The translations under genes and the position numbers were made by a program. A stretch of 64,000 bases of DNA from Pohlia nutans (lineage: Eukaryota; Streptophyta; Bryopsida; Bryales; Mniaceae): NCBI GenBank assembly GCA_022496805.1, contig CM040085.1, forward strand, positions 16,707,811 through 16,771,810, written 5' to 3'. Positions 24,176 to 34,977 of this stretch are shown here, piece by piece (position 1 is the first letter of the stretch; every line of letters begins with the position of its first letter). The notes beneath the pieces were generated by a model, which searched no databases, was not told the origin of the DNA, and worked only from the letters and a program-made list of their open reading frames with translations.

Positions 24176-24819
24176 GGAACACAAAAATCTCAAAAAATCA
24201 CCATGTCAAGAATATCTCATTTCAAATCCGATCCAACATTTTTTACTCAAAAATTATTAATATTTTGTTTGTAATCAAATTCAGAAAGAATTTTTAGTTT
24301 TTACTTTCAAATTTTATAATAAAATATTGGTGATAGCATTGGTGAATTTGACCATAAGGATGGATTCTAAAATTAAAAATCCACAACTTTCATTTGTATA
24401 TCAATTCCAAAATATTCTTCCAAACAATAGAGTTAACCGAAAAGTCAGCTCAAAAAGGAAAGTTTTAGCAAATTCCTCTTGAACTCCTCTTGAACTCATA
24501 TTGAAATATAAATAGACCGAAAACTAGTTCAAGAGGAGTTGGGAGACAATCTAAAGCAAGCCACTGTCATTATTCTCCACACCTCGCAATGACTTCCACA
24601 CCTCCTACCAAAGCTCCAAGCCCATGGCCCACAAGGGGACAAGTTATGACACGACACTATTCAACCCAAACATAGCTCAAGGGAGCTCAAAAGAGCGCTT
24701 GAAAGAAGGTTGAAAAGGCATGTTCCATGGCCTTCTTTTCGGTTAACTCTAATACTTTATAATGGTTTTTCTCAAATTGTCAATTCCAGGGACACCTTGT
24801 GACCTTTTTTAGGGGTTAA
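24176..24819 (+). mobile_element. interrupted member of the 575-bp TTAA family
   Basis: Interior words (TTTGTAATCAAATTCAGAAAG, ACCATAAGGATGGATTCTAA, TTCCAAAATATTCTTCC) match the element at 52731-53305 in the same direction. The right end is TTTTTTAGGGGTTAA at 24805-24819. The left end is missing where it meets the 811-bp element. It is split by a 314-bp element inserted at 24433. Confidence 0.65.
24433..24746. mobile_element. nested 314-bp TTAA element
   Basis: The perfect inverse ends TTAACCGAAAAG and CTTTTCGGTTAA are flanked outside by AGAG and CTCT. The interior contains AGGAGTT/AACTCCTCTT inverted words. It interrupts a larger element whose two halves resume on each side, so removal of one TTAA copy plus the insert would restore the host element. 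Confidence 0.8.
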
Positions 24820-24829
24820 GGGTTAAGGT

Positions 24830-25161
24830 GATACAGAAGAAGCAACAGACGAACGACGGTCGAACGAACGAGACGAGGCTGATGAACGACGAACAAATAA
24901 GATGATGGGACGAATGAACGACGAACGAGACTGGCTGACGATGGACGGACAAACGAACGAAACACAAGGGCCTCATCCAGTGGATTGCGCGGAGCTCCAA
25001 TCGAACGCTCTCTGGGTTTATCCACTCGCAGGCAGCCCGTGTGTGTGTGTTTGCAGCCCAAGCGATTGTCGATCGAATTCCACGAGGTTGATCGAGCATC
25101 GTCATCGCAGTGGCCAAAACCCAAAACCTCCAGGTCTCTGTCGGCAGGAATTCTCGCAGCT
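24830..25161 (+). promoter_or_regulatory. 5' leader and proximal promoter of CHLP
   Basis: A low-complexity tract of GAACGACGAACGA-type repeats occupies about 24840-24965 and is followed by a GT microsatellite at 25039-25051. The reading frame of the gene is open upstream of the chosen ATG to about 24985, but without transit-peptide features. A transposon end (24819) lies only 340 bp from the start codon. Confidence 0.5.
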
Positions 25162-27216
25162 ATGGCGTCCCTTCAGGTGGCCATGGCCGCATCCCCTGCG
25201 TCCTTCACCACTCGGTCGTCTCTCACTTCCACTGCGGAATCCTCCAATGCGGTTTTCCCTCGCTCCGGTGTGTCCACCAGCAGCGGGCGCGCATCCTTGC
25301 GGTCCTTCGAGGGCTTGCGTGGCTCCAATGGCAATGCGGCTACGGCCTCTCCCGTGGAGAGCTTGCGGGCGCAGAGCTGGACCAGTGGCTCCTCGCAGGA
25401 AGTTGGGTACCAGCCACTGCGCGTGTACGCCGCGCGCGGCAGCAAGAAGATCGAGGGGCGCAAGCTGCGTGTGGCGGTTGTGGGCGGTGGCCCCGCGGGC
25501 GGGTGCGCGGCGGAGACGCTGGCGCAGGGCGGCATTGAGACGTTCTTGATCGAGCGCAAACTGGACAACGCGAAGCCGTGCGGCGGCGCCATCCCGTTGT
25601 GCATGGTGGCCGAGTTCGACCTCCCGCGCGAGATTATCGACCGGAAAGTGACCAAGATGAAGATGATCTCGCCGTCGAACGTGGCCGTGGACGTAGGCAA
25701 AACCCTCAACGACGACGAGTACATCGGCATGGTGCGCCGGGAGGTTCTGGACTCGTTCCTGCGCGAGCGCGCGGCCAAGAACGGCGCCACCATCATCAAC
25801 GGCCTGTTCCTGCGCATGGAAATTCCCAAGGACAACGACACCCCGTACAAGCTGCATTACACGAACTTCGACGGAAGTTCGAAGCTGGGCACGCCCGCAG
25901 TCTTGGAGGTCGACGCGGTGATAGGAGCGGATGGTGCCAACAGCCGTGTTGCGAAAGACATTGACGCCGGTGAGTACGATTACGCCATTGCTTTTCAGGA
26001 ACGGATTAAGATTCCCGAGGACAAGATGGAGTATTACGAGAATTTGGCGGAGATGTATGTGGGCGACGACGTGTCCCCGGATTTCTACGGCTGGGTGTTT
26101 CCCAAGTGTGATCATGTTGCTGTGGGCACTGGCACTGTGATCAACAAGCCGGCTATCAAGAAGTACCAGACGGCCACTCGGAATCGCGCCAAGGACAAGA
26201 TTGCTGGAGGGAAAATCATTCGCGTGGAGGCTCATCCCATTCCCGAGCATCCCCGGCCACGCAGAGGTATTTATTTATATAGTGGGGTTTGTGGTTTAAG
26301 TCATGCCATGGATATTGTCCGACTCCACCAGCGCAGTGTGGTGGGTGTTCAGGTTGGGTCTGTTACTAATTAATTGTTGGATATGTATTCGTTGGCTATG
26401 TCTTCAGTTAATCAGCGAGTGGGGCTCATTGGCGATGCCGCTGGCTACGTCACGAAATGCTCTGGTGAGGGCATTTACTTTGCTGCGAAGTCTGGGCGCA
26501 TGTGCGCTGAAGCTCTTGTGGACGGCTCTGCCAATGGTACCCGCATGGTGGACGAGTCCGACTTCCGATCGTATTTAGACAAGTGGGATAAGAAGTACTG
26601 GGCTACCTACAAGGTGCTGGACATCTTGCAGAAGGTGTTCTACAGGTCAGTGAAGTTCTTGTCATTCTTTGTGTATCCACTGTGTGTTTTCTGGTGTGTA
26701 GGAAAATTGGGCCCCTGCTGGAGATCCTCTGTTTGTGTGAAAATAACTTCAGTTTGACACTGTTGATCTTGTAGAATAGAAACAAGAGCTTTAAAATGAT
26801 GTATTGCAATCAGAAAACTGAGGTAAAATGAGAAAATGCCACCGTTGCAAAGTTCAGTGATGCAGATGGCCATACTGGGCGTTTTAGGGTTCAGCCTTTT
26901 TTGTAGGCATTTCCTGTGTGGATCTTTCGACTGTTTCCTTCATAGTGTTATGTTAGTCAAGAAGTATTTTCTCTTCTACCTCTTTGGCTGAAATTTGTTT
27001 GTGCAATTGGTTATTTTCAGGTCGAACCCTGCTCGGGAGGCGTTCGTGGAGATGTGTGCGGATGACTACGTGCAGAAGATGACGTTTGATAGTTACTTGT
27101 ATAAGGTGGTGGTGCCAGGGAATCCGTTGGATGATATCAAGCTGGCGTTTAATACCATTGGGAGTCTGATTAGAGCCAATGCCTTGCGTAAGGAATCCGA
27201 GAAGATGACGGTTTAA
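25162..27216 (+). CDS. CHLP: geranylgeranyl diphosphate/chlorophyll reductase, plastid
   Basis: Exons 25162-26266, 26408-26645 and 27021-27216 join in phase to 512 residues. The enzyme reduces the geranylgeranyl chain to phytyl, using NADPH and FAD, for chlorophyll, tocopherol and phylloquinone synthesis. About 95 N-terminal residues rich in Ser/Ala/Arg are a plastid transit peptide. The FAD-binding motif is VAVVGGGPAGG (104-114). DNAKPCGGAIP, IGADGANSRVAK and GDAAGYVTKCSGEGIYFAAK are hallmarks of the plant enzyme. The C-terminal exon (FVEMCADDYVQKMTFDSYLYK) is also typical. Length exceeds the usual ~460-470 only through the long transit region. The start is the first ATG giving this peptide, after a CTCGCAGCT context. 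Codon third positions are strongly G/C, unlike surrounding AT-rich DNA. Reading through intron 1 meets a stop at 26371. The identification is very secure. Confidence 0.97.
26672..26895 (-). mobile_element. element copy in CHLP intron 2, inverse of 32592-32845
   Basis: Read on the minus strand it carries AACCCTAAAACGCCCA, TATGGCCATCTGCATCACTG, ATTTTACCTCAGTTTTCTGA and CAATTTTCCTACACAC in the same order as the element at 32592-32845. Its ends are decayed versions of the TTAA-family ends. Similarity by eye is about 80 percent. Confidence 0.75.
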
Positions 27217-27786
27217 GTAAGTCTCTAGACTTTTCATTAGTCGACAATGGCTGGACCTCCTGGTAAAATTGTACAATTTGTAGTCTTTTTGAGGCTCCTG
27301 GACGATTGAGAGGATCATTTGATTCACGTGTAAAGCATAATAGTGTAAGCCCTTTTCTCGTCAGTATTAATGCAGCAAGTATGAACATTGATACTGACGG
27401 GAGAACGTATTGGCCACTGTATTAGTCTCCCTCACCTTGATATCAAAACCCCAACTGAGTGTTGGCTTCTTGAGAGTATTCTAATCCATGGATGCGTTCT
27501 AGTTGATGATGAGCAAAAATTTATCTCCTCATCAATGCTCAAACAATGCAAAATGTATGTCGAGATCAATTCCTGTAGAAACAGCACTTGCCAATGCTTT
27601 AGATTGGTCTGTGCTACTCTAGCAGACACTCTTCTACGACACAAGAAGGGCGTGATTGGGGACCTGGAGGGGTCCAGGTCTGGACTTCCAGGCTCCAGTA
27701 ACGCAAAACTTGAACTGCAGACCTGAAGGTACTGGAGCCTGAACTGGAGGCTACTTTCTAAATGTACCTACAGAAAGGATTTAAAA
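27217..27786. other. 3' flank of CHLP
   Basis: It should contain the 3' untranslated region just after the TAA stop. A small frame at 27388-27726 has no recognisable domain. CCTGGAGG/CAGGCTCCAG words recur at 27660-27750 without a clear repeat unit. Confidence 0.35.
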
Positions 27787-28362
27787 TTAACCCCTAAATG
27801 CCTAGAGCCCTCTCCAAATTTGGCAGTTTTGCAAAGATGCATTATAAAATGCAACGTAGAGGGATATTTTGAACTTGATATATGAATAAAAGTTGTACGT
27901 TATGAATTTTAGATTCTATCCATACGGTTAGATCTATGATTGCTATTACCAAAAAAAATTTATAAAATTTGAAACGTGAAATTCAAAATTATTTTGTAAT
28001 TCAATTACGAATAAGATATTGGCAATCGATGGACGAATGTTTTTGTGATTGGTTGAAATGTAATACTCTAAGTGTAGTGATTTTTGGAGATTTTTTGGTT
28101 GCTTAATTTTATGAGTTGACTTTTTTTAGAGCACTTTTATACTGAAATCTTCAAAATTTTGGGTGAATCACTACAACAGAAATGAGGCATAAAAATTTCA
28201 CAAATCATCCCCTTTCTAATCAGATCACATATGCATGAAGCTAACTTCCCATAGAATCTACAGTAAAAATTCCACACTACTAAAAGTGCATGGCGGATGA
28301 GAAATTATGGATGAAATGTGTACATCGTCCAAAAAATGAACGCTTAGGCAGTTAGGGGTTAA
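27787..28362 (+). mobile_element. TTAA-bounded element, 576 bp
   Basis: It begins TTAACCCCTAAATGCCTA and ends TTAGGCAGTTAGGGGTTAA; the ends pair well. The interior is the inverse of 52731-53305 (575 bp), for example GAGGCATAAAAATTTCACAA and CATGCATGAAGCTAACTT. A shorter relative lies at 34483-34977. Confidence 0.88.
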
Positions 28363-28811
28363 TTTGGCCTACTTCCCGTAGTCGACCTGGAGGCTCATCC
28401 AATTCAAGAAACTGGCTCTAGGATGTTGTGAAACTGATAATGACTTGAAAGAGTTAAAATGTAACTCCTTTGCTCGTTTTGGAGGGGAGATGTAACTCCT
28501 TACTACATGCCTTGTTTTTTTTGGATTGGAAGAAATAAGCCTTATATGTTAGAGCTCTATGCAGAGAAGTCTGATGCAGAGTCTCTGCCCCAATAGTATT
28601 AGTATCTGCCCCAGTAATATTAGTATCTGACATAGGTGCATGAACAATTCCTTGGTCCCTTTATGAATAGCCCTAGGCTTGGGTGGGCAGTGCTAGAGTC
28701 TTGCTTTAGATTATTCTCTAACTCACTATAGATTAGTTTTGCCGTTTTTTTAAACTTGAAACTCTTTGGTTAACTTTGTTTCTGCCATGAAATGAGGTGA
28801 GCATATACATT
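28363..28811. other. intergenic DNA, nothing identified
   Basis: No frame, RNA gene or paired ends could be supported between the two TTAA elements. Confidence 0.35.
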
Positions 28812-29358
28812 TTAACCCTTAAACGTACCACTCCTTTGTAGGAAAGTCAAACTACACAATTTAGCCTTCAAGATTTATCAAAATATATTTTGTAAAATTT
28901 TTCATGCATGGAATTGAATGTTTCCTATCAGTCTTGAAATTTTCAGATTTTTTTAATTTAATACGGCCTTTTTAACAAATTTTTAAGTCAAATACTTCAA
29001 AAAATAAATTTTATTACAAAAAAGCTTTAAAAAATTAATACTTTTTTGGGAGCAGGTACAAATTACAATGGAGAATCACATGATATGTTTTCCATAGAAA
29101 TTTTTTATTTAAATTTTGAAATTCGAAAGGTGAACATCCTATGTAGTGTAATTCAAACCTTCAGCTACAAAGCTTGCACAAGCAATAAAATACTCAATAA
29201 TTGGAATTTTTAAGATTTGAAAAGTGGAGTACAAACTAGACTTAATAAACTTCATTTTCTTAGTTGGGTGTATTAGCAACAAAAGTCATCTTCAAGATCA
29301 AAATTGGGTTTGACCAACAAACGTCCAGAAACTGGATGCATGGACGTTTAGGGGTTAA
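28812..29358 (-). mobile_element. TTAA-bounded element, 547 bp, copy B
   Basis: It is the inverse of 12514-13060, with identical length and roughly 98 percent identity by eye. Most differences are in the first 40 bp of the CGTCC end. Flanks outside TTAA (ACATT and CCGCA) differ from those of copy A, showing two independent insertions. Confidence 0.92.
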
Positions 29359-30192
29359 CCGCATTAGGTCATTATCGGTTTCACAGCTTCCTACCTCAGT
29401 GCCTTGGTTTTGGAATCCTTCCCAAAAAGAGCCCATACTGCTCATGCTTTGAGATGTACGTTGATTTATTGATTTTTTTGCAAGGTAAACGCATATGAAA
29501 GTAACACTTTTTAGTCTCACTATCTTAATGAGCAAATGACAAGATGAAAGTTATATGATTATTAGCATGTGGAAAGAAAAATCCCACCCAAGTTTCATAA
29601 TTTTCCATCATTTGCATAATACATAAGCAACACTTTTTCCCCCCTTCAATTGGTCCTCCCATTCCGAAGGTGAACAATTTTTCCTCCTACACTACTTTGA
29701 AACCCACTACGGAATGCACACTTACACTGATAATTGGAGGATATCATCAACTGTTGGTCGAGAACTAAAAATTGGACCCAAGGGCTTTACACTAGAGTCT
29801 TGAACCAAGAAACTCATCCAAATCCCAAAATGATGTGGCACCTAAGTGGCATAGTTTTGGAGGGAAAGTTCTGGACCCATGTATTGGACCCAAGGCTCCA
29901 AAAGAGAGCACCGGTTTTTAGAAACCAATTCCTCCCCTTGGGCCCAATTACAAGTCCAAAGGTGAGGTTTCTCAAGTCCAATAAATGGGTTTATTGGACC
30001 CCATGAGAATTGGACCCGGACCCTAGTGCAAAGTGGCCCTTAAAAGTCTATAAACAACAAATGAAAAAGACTTATCAAAAGCACAGAAGACTCACAGCAA
30101 ACCCGAAGAGGCCAAAGCTCCAAAATTGCTTCAAAATTCAGAGGATTACTTTACATATCGATTGCTCGCTGAAAATCAAATCGTTGACGTCA
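29359..30192. other. 3' flank of the RRM/CCCH gene and intergenic DNA
   Basis: Small frames at 29734-30204 have no domain. The stretch next to 30193 should carry the 3' untranslated region of the minus-strand gene. Confidence 0.35.
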
Positions 30193-33100
30193 TCATCTCC
30201 GTGATCTCACACTACTGCGTTCATAATCCCTGCTGCTGTCAACTCCTGGATCACTCTCCTTCCTGACATCCCTCTTATCACCGTCCCTACCCCTCCTATG
30301 GTCACTCTTTCTATCCTCCCTGTTTTCTCTTCTACCACCCTCATCATCATCTCTAAAACTCGATGATGTTTCAGGATCCTTCCTCTCGTAGCTCCTTTCC
30401 CTGTTGTCACCCCTGTTTCTGACTCTACGGTCCGGGTCTCCATCACCATCTCTCTTTCTTTGCCTGTCGTCGTCTCGACCACCGTCTCGATTCCTCCTTT
30501 GCCCCTCATCTCTTCTTTGATCCGAGTCCCGATCGCCATCTCTCCTTCTATCCCCCTCCTCTCTGCCTCGATCTCGACCGTCATCTTTTCTTCGTCTGTC
30601 ATCAGGAGGTTTCATGGACTTATCATTCCCTGCTCTATTCCTCTCCGGACTAGGAAGAGGATCTTTCCCCATGTTCATTCTCCTGCCCGCTTCTTTCAAA
30701 GACCCATCAAACTGGTCACGATTCCAGCCAGCACCTCCACCTCCCCTACCGGTGTTCATGTTTTTCTGCGAGAAGAACCACTTGTTAACTCCCTAAAGGA
30801 CAAAAAACCCGAATTGGGCCTTATGTTTCTTTTAGCAGTTTTGATTAGGTTCTATAGACTTCCTTTTGTTCAAATTTATTTTTTCTTTGACCAACACATA
30901 CAATGTTCTTCACTGATTCCAGTGATATAAATTTTGGTCCCATCTGAAATGTATATTTCACAATATGATGGATCGAATTTGTCATTTTCAAATCATGAAT
31001 CCTTGGTCCTTTACTGGATTTAAATCCAATTACTGGACAATTCCATATGAGCAGGTCACCAAATATGAGGAGGTCAAAGACAATGAGCTGAATACGCAGA
31101 AATTATGTGATGCAGGAGCTAGAAGATGAATAGTCTGGATAAATCTGCAGAGAAGCCAACCTGCTCATCGTGTGCAAATTTGCAAGCATCCCCACGGTTG
31201 CATTCCCCACGCTGAAAAGCGTAACAGACTCCTCGAGGTTTTTCATCCCTCTCACCGATGCCCATTCTCCTGCCCGCTTCTTTCATAGACCCGTCGAACT
31301 GGTCATGTTTCCAGCTACCACCACCATTACCCCGACCAGTACCCTTCTCTCCCCAACCACTGTTGGCATTTCTCTGTGAGAAGCAAGCATCACTTGTCAG
31401 TTCAAACATCTGGACTGACTTTCAAAAAGAGCACCACAATATTACTATGATAGAGAGTTAAGTATATCTATACTACCGGTATAAGACATGAAATAAACAG
31501 GAAAAGTACAGAATAATCTGTGTATGTAAGTAAGAAACAACAAACCTGCTCGTCGTGTGAAAATTTACAATCATCACCGCGGTTGCATTCCCCTCGCTGA
31601 AAAGCATAGCACACTCCTCGTTCCTCTCGCTTTTTCTGTTTCTCTTCCTCGTCTTCTTCTAGCTTCCTCTTGTAATCGCCTACATGGTCCACTTTAATAA
31701 TGCGGCCTACAACTCGAGCTCCATTCAGATTATCTGCAACCCCCCCTCATTCCCTCAATCATCATGTACTAAGCAAAATAAACAAAGATAGAAACCCCCC
31801 CTTCCTTCTCAAGGAAAAATACAGTGCTCCGAGTACTCAAAGACACTGACGAGATCAAACGACAAATAATAAAAACCCAAAAAAATTTAACTACGAGGTG
31901 GAGGATGTACATAGATACGGCGAAATTGTGTTATAAACTGAGCAAAACATTGAGAAGGATAAAGGGCTACAATATAGTACTGACCCACAGCCAGTACAGT
32001 ACTCCGCTGATCTTCATATGCTAAGAATGCAAAGCCTTTGGACTTCCCAGTAGCTTTATCCCTAACAAGATTCACATCCACAATCTCCCCATACCTGAAC
32101 AGTATCATACAATATTATGTCAGGATAAATGCATAACATCTAACCCTAAATATTATTCAATCTCCTTTGTTTCTCTGTAATTTGAGCATCTTATTACACC
32201 AACCGAATAAACACATACATCAAAAATGACAAAACGATCTCCGGATAATCCCTGACAAGATTCTGGTTGAGTATAGCTCGCTCCTCCGATTCTCACAGCT
32301 AGAATCCACAAACCCTAATATTTTCCTCCTTGATTTTCAACTATAATAATAAACGGACAATGTTCGCGAGTCCAGAACATGATTACTACCGCGATGGAAA
32401 TGTGTATTTGAACAACATCATACTCACAGTGATTTATGGCTTGTCCAATACCAGAATCCATCAACCACATAAACACATCAAAAATGACAAAATCGACTCC
32501 GGCTCTGACTATCATATACTACCTGATTGGATTTTAGCTCGCACTTTTAATTCAAATGCACAAATCCTAATGAAGATTTTACAGCCCTTGGTTAAACCCT
32601 AAGCGTCTACAACGCCCAATATGGCCATCTGCATCACTGAACTTACTTTGCAAAGGTGGCCTTTTCTCATTTTACCTCGGTTTTCTGATTGCAATACATC
32701 ATTTAAAAGCTCTTGTTATATACTACAAGACCAACAGTGTCGATCGTGTGAAACAGAAGCCATTTTCACACAAACAGATGATTCAGCAGCAGGGGGTACA
32801 ATTTTCCTACACTACAAAAAGTACAGTGGACGCTTACGGGTTCAAAAGCCTATGCAGAAACCTAGAAACGTATTTTAGAATAGTATACTCAGAGTGGTAT
32901 GTTTATGGCTTGTTCAATATCAGAATCCATCAACGATCTCCGGTGACTATCATATACTCCCTGACAATAAGATTCTGGTTCGCTCATTTGGAAACCCTAA
33001 AGTGTTTTGCAGCCCCTGTACTGAAGCGATTGAAAAGAATGAAATGGGACTCACTGAGCGAACACGGCCAGGACATCGCCCTCGGTGAGATCGAAAGGGA

Positions 33101-33227
33101 GGCCCCCGACATAGACATACGCCGAATCCTTGTACTTGGCGTGCCAGGAGCCTTCTTCGGTGATGCCAATCGCTTGCTCCCTCGCAGTAATCTTCTGCGT
33201 ATTCTTCACCTGCGTCAACGGATTCAT
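30193..33227 (-). CDS. RBMX2/Snu17-like RNA-binding protein with two CCCH fingers
   Basis: Exons 33227-33055, 32094-31985, 31733-31546, 31373-31161 and 30765-30193 join in phase to 418 residues. The start MNPLTQVKNTQ, SWHAKYKDSAYVYVGGL and FDLTEGDVLAVFAQYGEIVD closely follow the RBMX2 (yeast Ist3/Snu17) family. That family is a spliceosomal RES-complex subunit; plant forms add a CCCH finger. The RRM spans about 36-114 with RNP2 VYVGGL and RNP1 KSKGFAFLAY. A Glu/Lys-rich link leads to the first CCCH finger (GVCYAFQRGECNRGDDCKFSH, CX7CX5CX3H). The next exon carries an almost identical second finger (GVCYAF...DACKFAH). The last exon is a long Arg/Asp/Glu-rich tail typical of splicing factors. 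The motif DQFDGS(M/L)KEAGRRM occurs in both of the last two exons, indicating exon duplication. Introns 1 and 4 carry TTAA elements. Confidence 0.93.
30785..31023. mobile_element. 239-bp TTAA element in intron 4 of the RRM/CCCH gene
   Basis: It begins TTAACTCCCTAAAGGACAA and ends TTGGTCCTTTACTGGATTTAA. It belongs with 20078-20299 (inverse) and 7073-7245 (direct). The left end lies 19 bp from the last exon's acceptor, so the transposon supplies part of the polypyrimidine/branch region. Confidence 0.75.
32100..32990 (-). repeat. degenerate direct repeats in intron 1 of the RRM/CCCH gene
   Basis: Three diverged copies occur near 32215-32285, 32430-32545 and 32890-32995. They share GGCTTGT(C/T)CAATA(C/T)CAGAATCCATCAAC, ATCTCCGG-type and ACTATCATATACT(A/C)CCTGA words. 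One contains a TTAA element between copies 2 and 3. Confidence 0.6.
32592..32845 (+). mobile_element. 254-bp TTAA element in intron 1 of the RRM/CCCH gene
   Basis: The left end is TTAAACCCTAAGCGTCTAC and the right end GTGGACGCTTACGGGTTCAA. The interior is shared in inverse orientation with CHLP intron 2 (26672-26895). It has no coding content. Confidence 0.78.
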
Positions 33228-33671
33228 GACGATTGCTTGAAGAAGATGATTGAATCGCAAACCCTAAACCACGTTTTGCAGATTTCTGGCAACAAAACAA
33301 ACACCGTTGCATTGCTAAATCCGCTTGTGATTCTACACTAGAGCTTCATCCAGTCCACGATTTTGGGCCCACGACACGGTGTCACGCTCCGCGGAATTGG
33401 AAGCCGGAATTGAAAACTCTTGTAAGGTAGGGAACCCATTCCCGTGGCTTTCAGGCCGCACCGAGAGTTGGGTTGAGTTGAGTTTGGGTCGAATTTTCAA
33501 TTGAGGGGCGGGGTGGTCGGTTGAGGTAGAAATTATTCATATGTAGTGTAAGGTCAAAACCATTTTCAACCCAAATGCACTTCAAATTTTCAACCCAAAC
33601 CCATGAGTGTTTCCTCCATATATATAAAGTGTATATACCGTATAAAGATGTTCATTCCAAAACTTGCATAC
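33228..33671. other. upstream region of the RRM/CCCH gene
   Basis: It lies directly 5' of the minus-strand start and must hold the promoter and leader. A GC-richer stretch at 33355-33530 contains GGGTTGAGTTGAG words. The nearest transposon end is 445 bp upstream of the start codon. Confidence 0.4.
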
Positions 33672-34486
33672 TTAACCCCAAAGAGTCCCTAGCTTTTTTG
33701 GGCTTAAAATCATCATCGCTTTTGATGTGTTATAGGTGTAAATATAAGTGAGGTATAGAAATCTCAACCGTACAATCTTGTAATATACATGTTGTAGATC
33801 ATGTGGATCAATTTTGGGGTCATTTGGCCATATAGATTGCAAGATCATAGTGTTTTAGTGTTAAAATAGGATGCTGAAATTTTCCTAGCAACACAATTGG
33901 AGGTGAAATTCGTTTTCAAAATTACTCAAATGAAAAAACTTTCAACTATAAAGTAGTTCAAAATCATCATATAAACACATTGGTACCAAAAAAATCTCAT
34001 GAAAAAATTTAATGTGCCCTAAAATGGCCTTGCAATGTCAAAAAGTAGCCTGAAAAGTGACCCATTTGAACCAAAAAGCAAAAAGTGTTCAAACTAGACC
34101 CGTGCACTAAAATGACTCCCAAACATTCATAACAACATGAATTGACCTGAAAATCTTACCATGATAACTAGACTTCAAGGGGAATTCAACCCAACAAGTT
34201 TCATTGAAATCAGACTTGGGATGAAGGAGATACAAGCCCCCAAAGTTGCTGCCATCAAAATTCACAGAACAGTCCAAAAAAAAGATACCTACTTTCAAAT
34301 GATCACCAAAAATTCAATTCATCTTGGATTGATCTGAAAGTTTTACCACACATTCCATACATCATGCGGGGAGTTTTTGCAAAATTTCATTAAAATTGAA
34401 CACGTTTTGAAAAAGTTAAAGCTCTTTGAAGGTGAATGTCCCTCAAAAACGTCCAAAATATGGACGCCAAGACGCTTAGGGGTTAA
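33672..34486 (+). mobile_element. TTAA-bounded element, 815 bp, copy B
   Basis: It begins TTAACCCCAAAGAGTCCCTA and ends GACGCTTAGGGGTTAA. Same family and orientation as 23365-24175. Its right TTAA (34483-34486) is also the left TTAA of the next element. Confidence 0.9.
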
Positions 34487-34977
34487 CCTTTAAGCGTCCA
34501 TACTACATTTACCCAGTAAAACCTCATCAATTTCTCACATTTTAGAATTTATTATATTCTTTTGGTATTTCTGTCATATAATTTATTCCTAAACCGATTT
34601 ACATTGATATTTTCATAATTATGTAAATGAAAATGAATTCTATAAGATTTTCAAACTTTTTTTCTTCTTATGATAGCCATAGTAATTACAAAATTGCCTA
34701 GGTTGCTTAATTTTATGAGTTTATTTTTTCAATATCACTTTTGATTCGTTTTGAACTAAGATCTTAGAAATTTTTGGTGAAAATGTGTGGCATGAAATGA
34801 GGCATAATTTTTTCACAAATCATCCCCTTTCTAATTGGGTCACACATGCATGAAGCTATCTTGCCATAGAATTTTGTAGTATTTTTTTTACTTGCAAAAA
34901 GTGCATGACGGATGAGAGAACTAATTTCAATTCTGTACATCAGGTCAAAAGCGCCTGGTTAGGCAATTAGGGGTTAA
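34483..34977 (+). mobile_element. TTAA-bounded element, 495 bp
   Basis: It begins TTAACCTTTAAGCGTCC and ends GGCAATTAGGGGTTAA. It is a shorter relative of 27787-28362 (CACAAATCATCCCCTTTCTA and GTGCATGACGGATGAGAG shared). It abuts 33672-34486 through one common TTAA. Confidence 0.85.

Noticed and set aside
24902..25549. 215-codon + frame and the 382-codon minus frame (25102-26250) over CHLP exon 1
   Set aside because: Both are shadows of the GC-rich CHLP exon in other frames, with His/Arg/Ala-biased composition and no domain.
26374..26757. Separate gene starting at 26374
   Set aside because: It is CHLP exon 2 plus intron read-through; the first 12 codons are intron sequence before the TCTTCAG acceptor.
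30460..30930. 156-codon + frame rich in Ser/Pro/Ile
   Set aside because: It is antisense to the Arg/Asp-rich tail of the RRM/CCCH protein; the composition follows from that.
32748..33341. 197-codon + frame over the first RRM/CCCH exon
   Set aside because: It runs antisense through the RRM exon and through an intron with a transposable element; no domain is seen.
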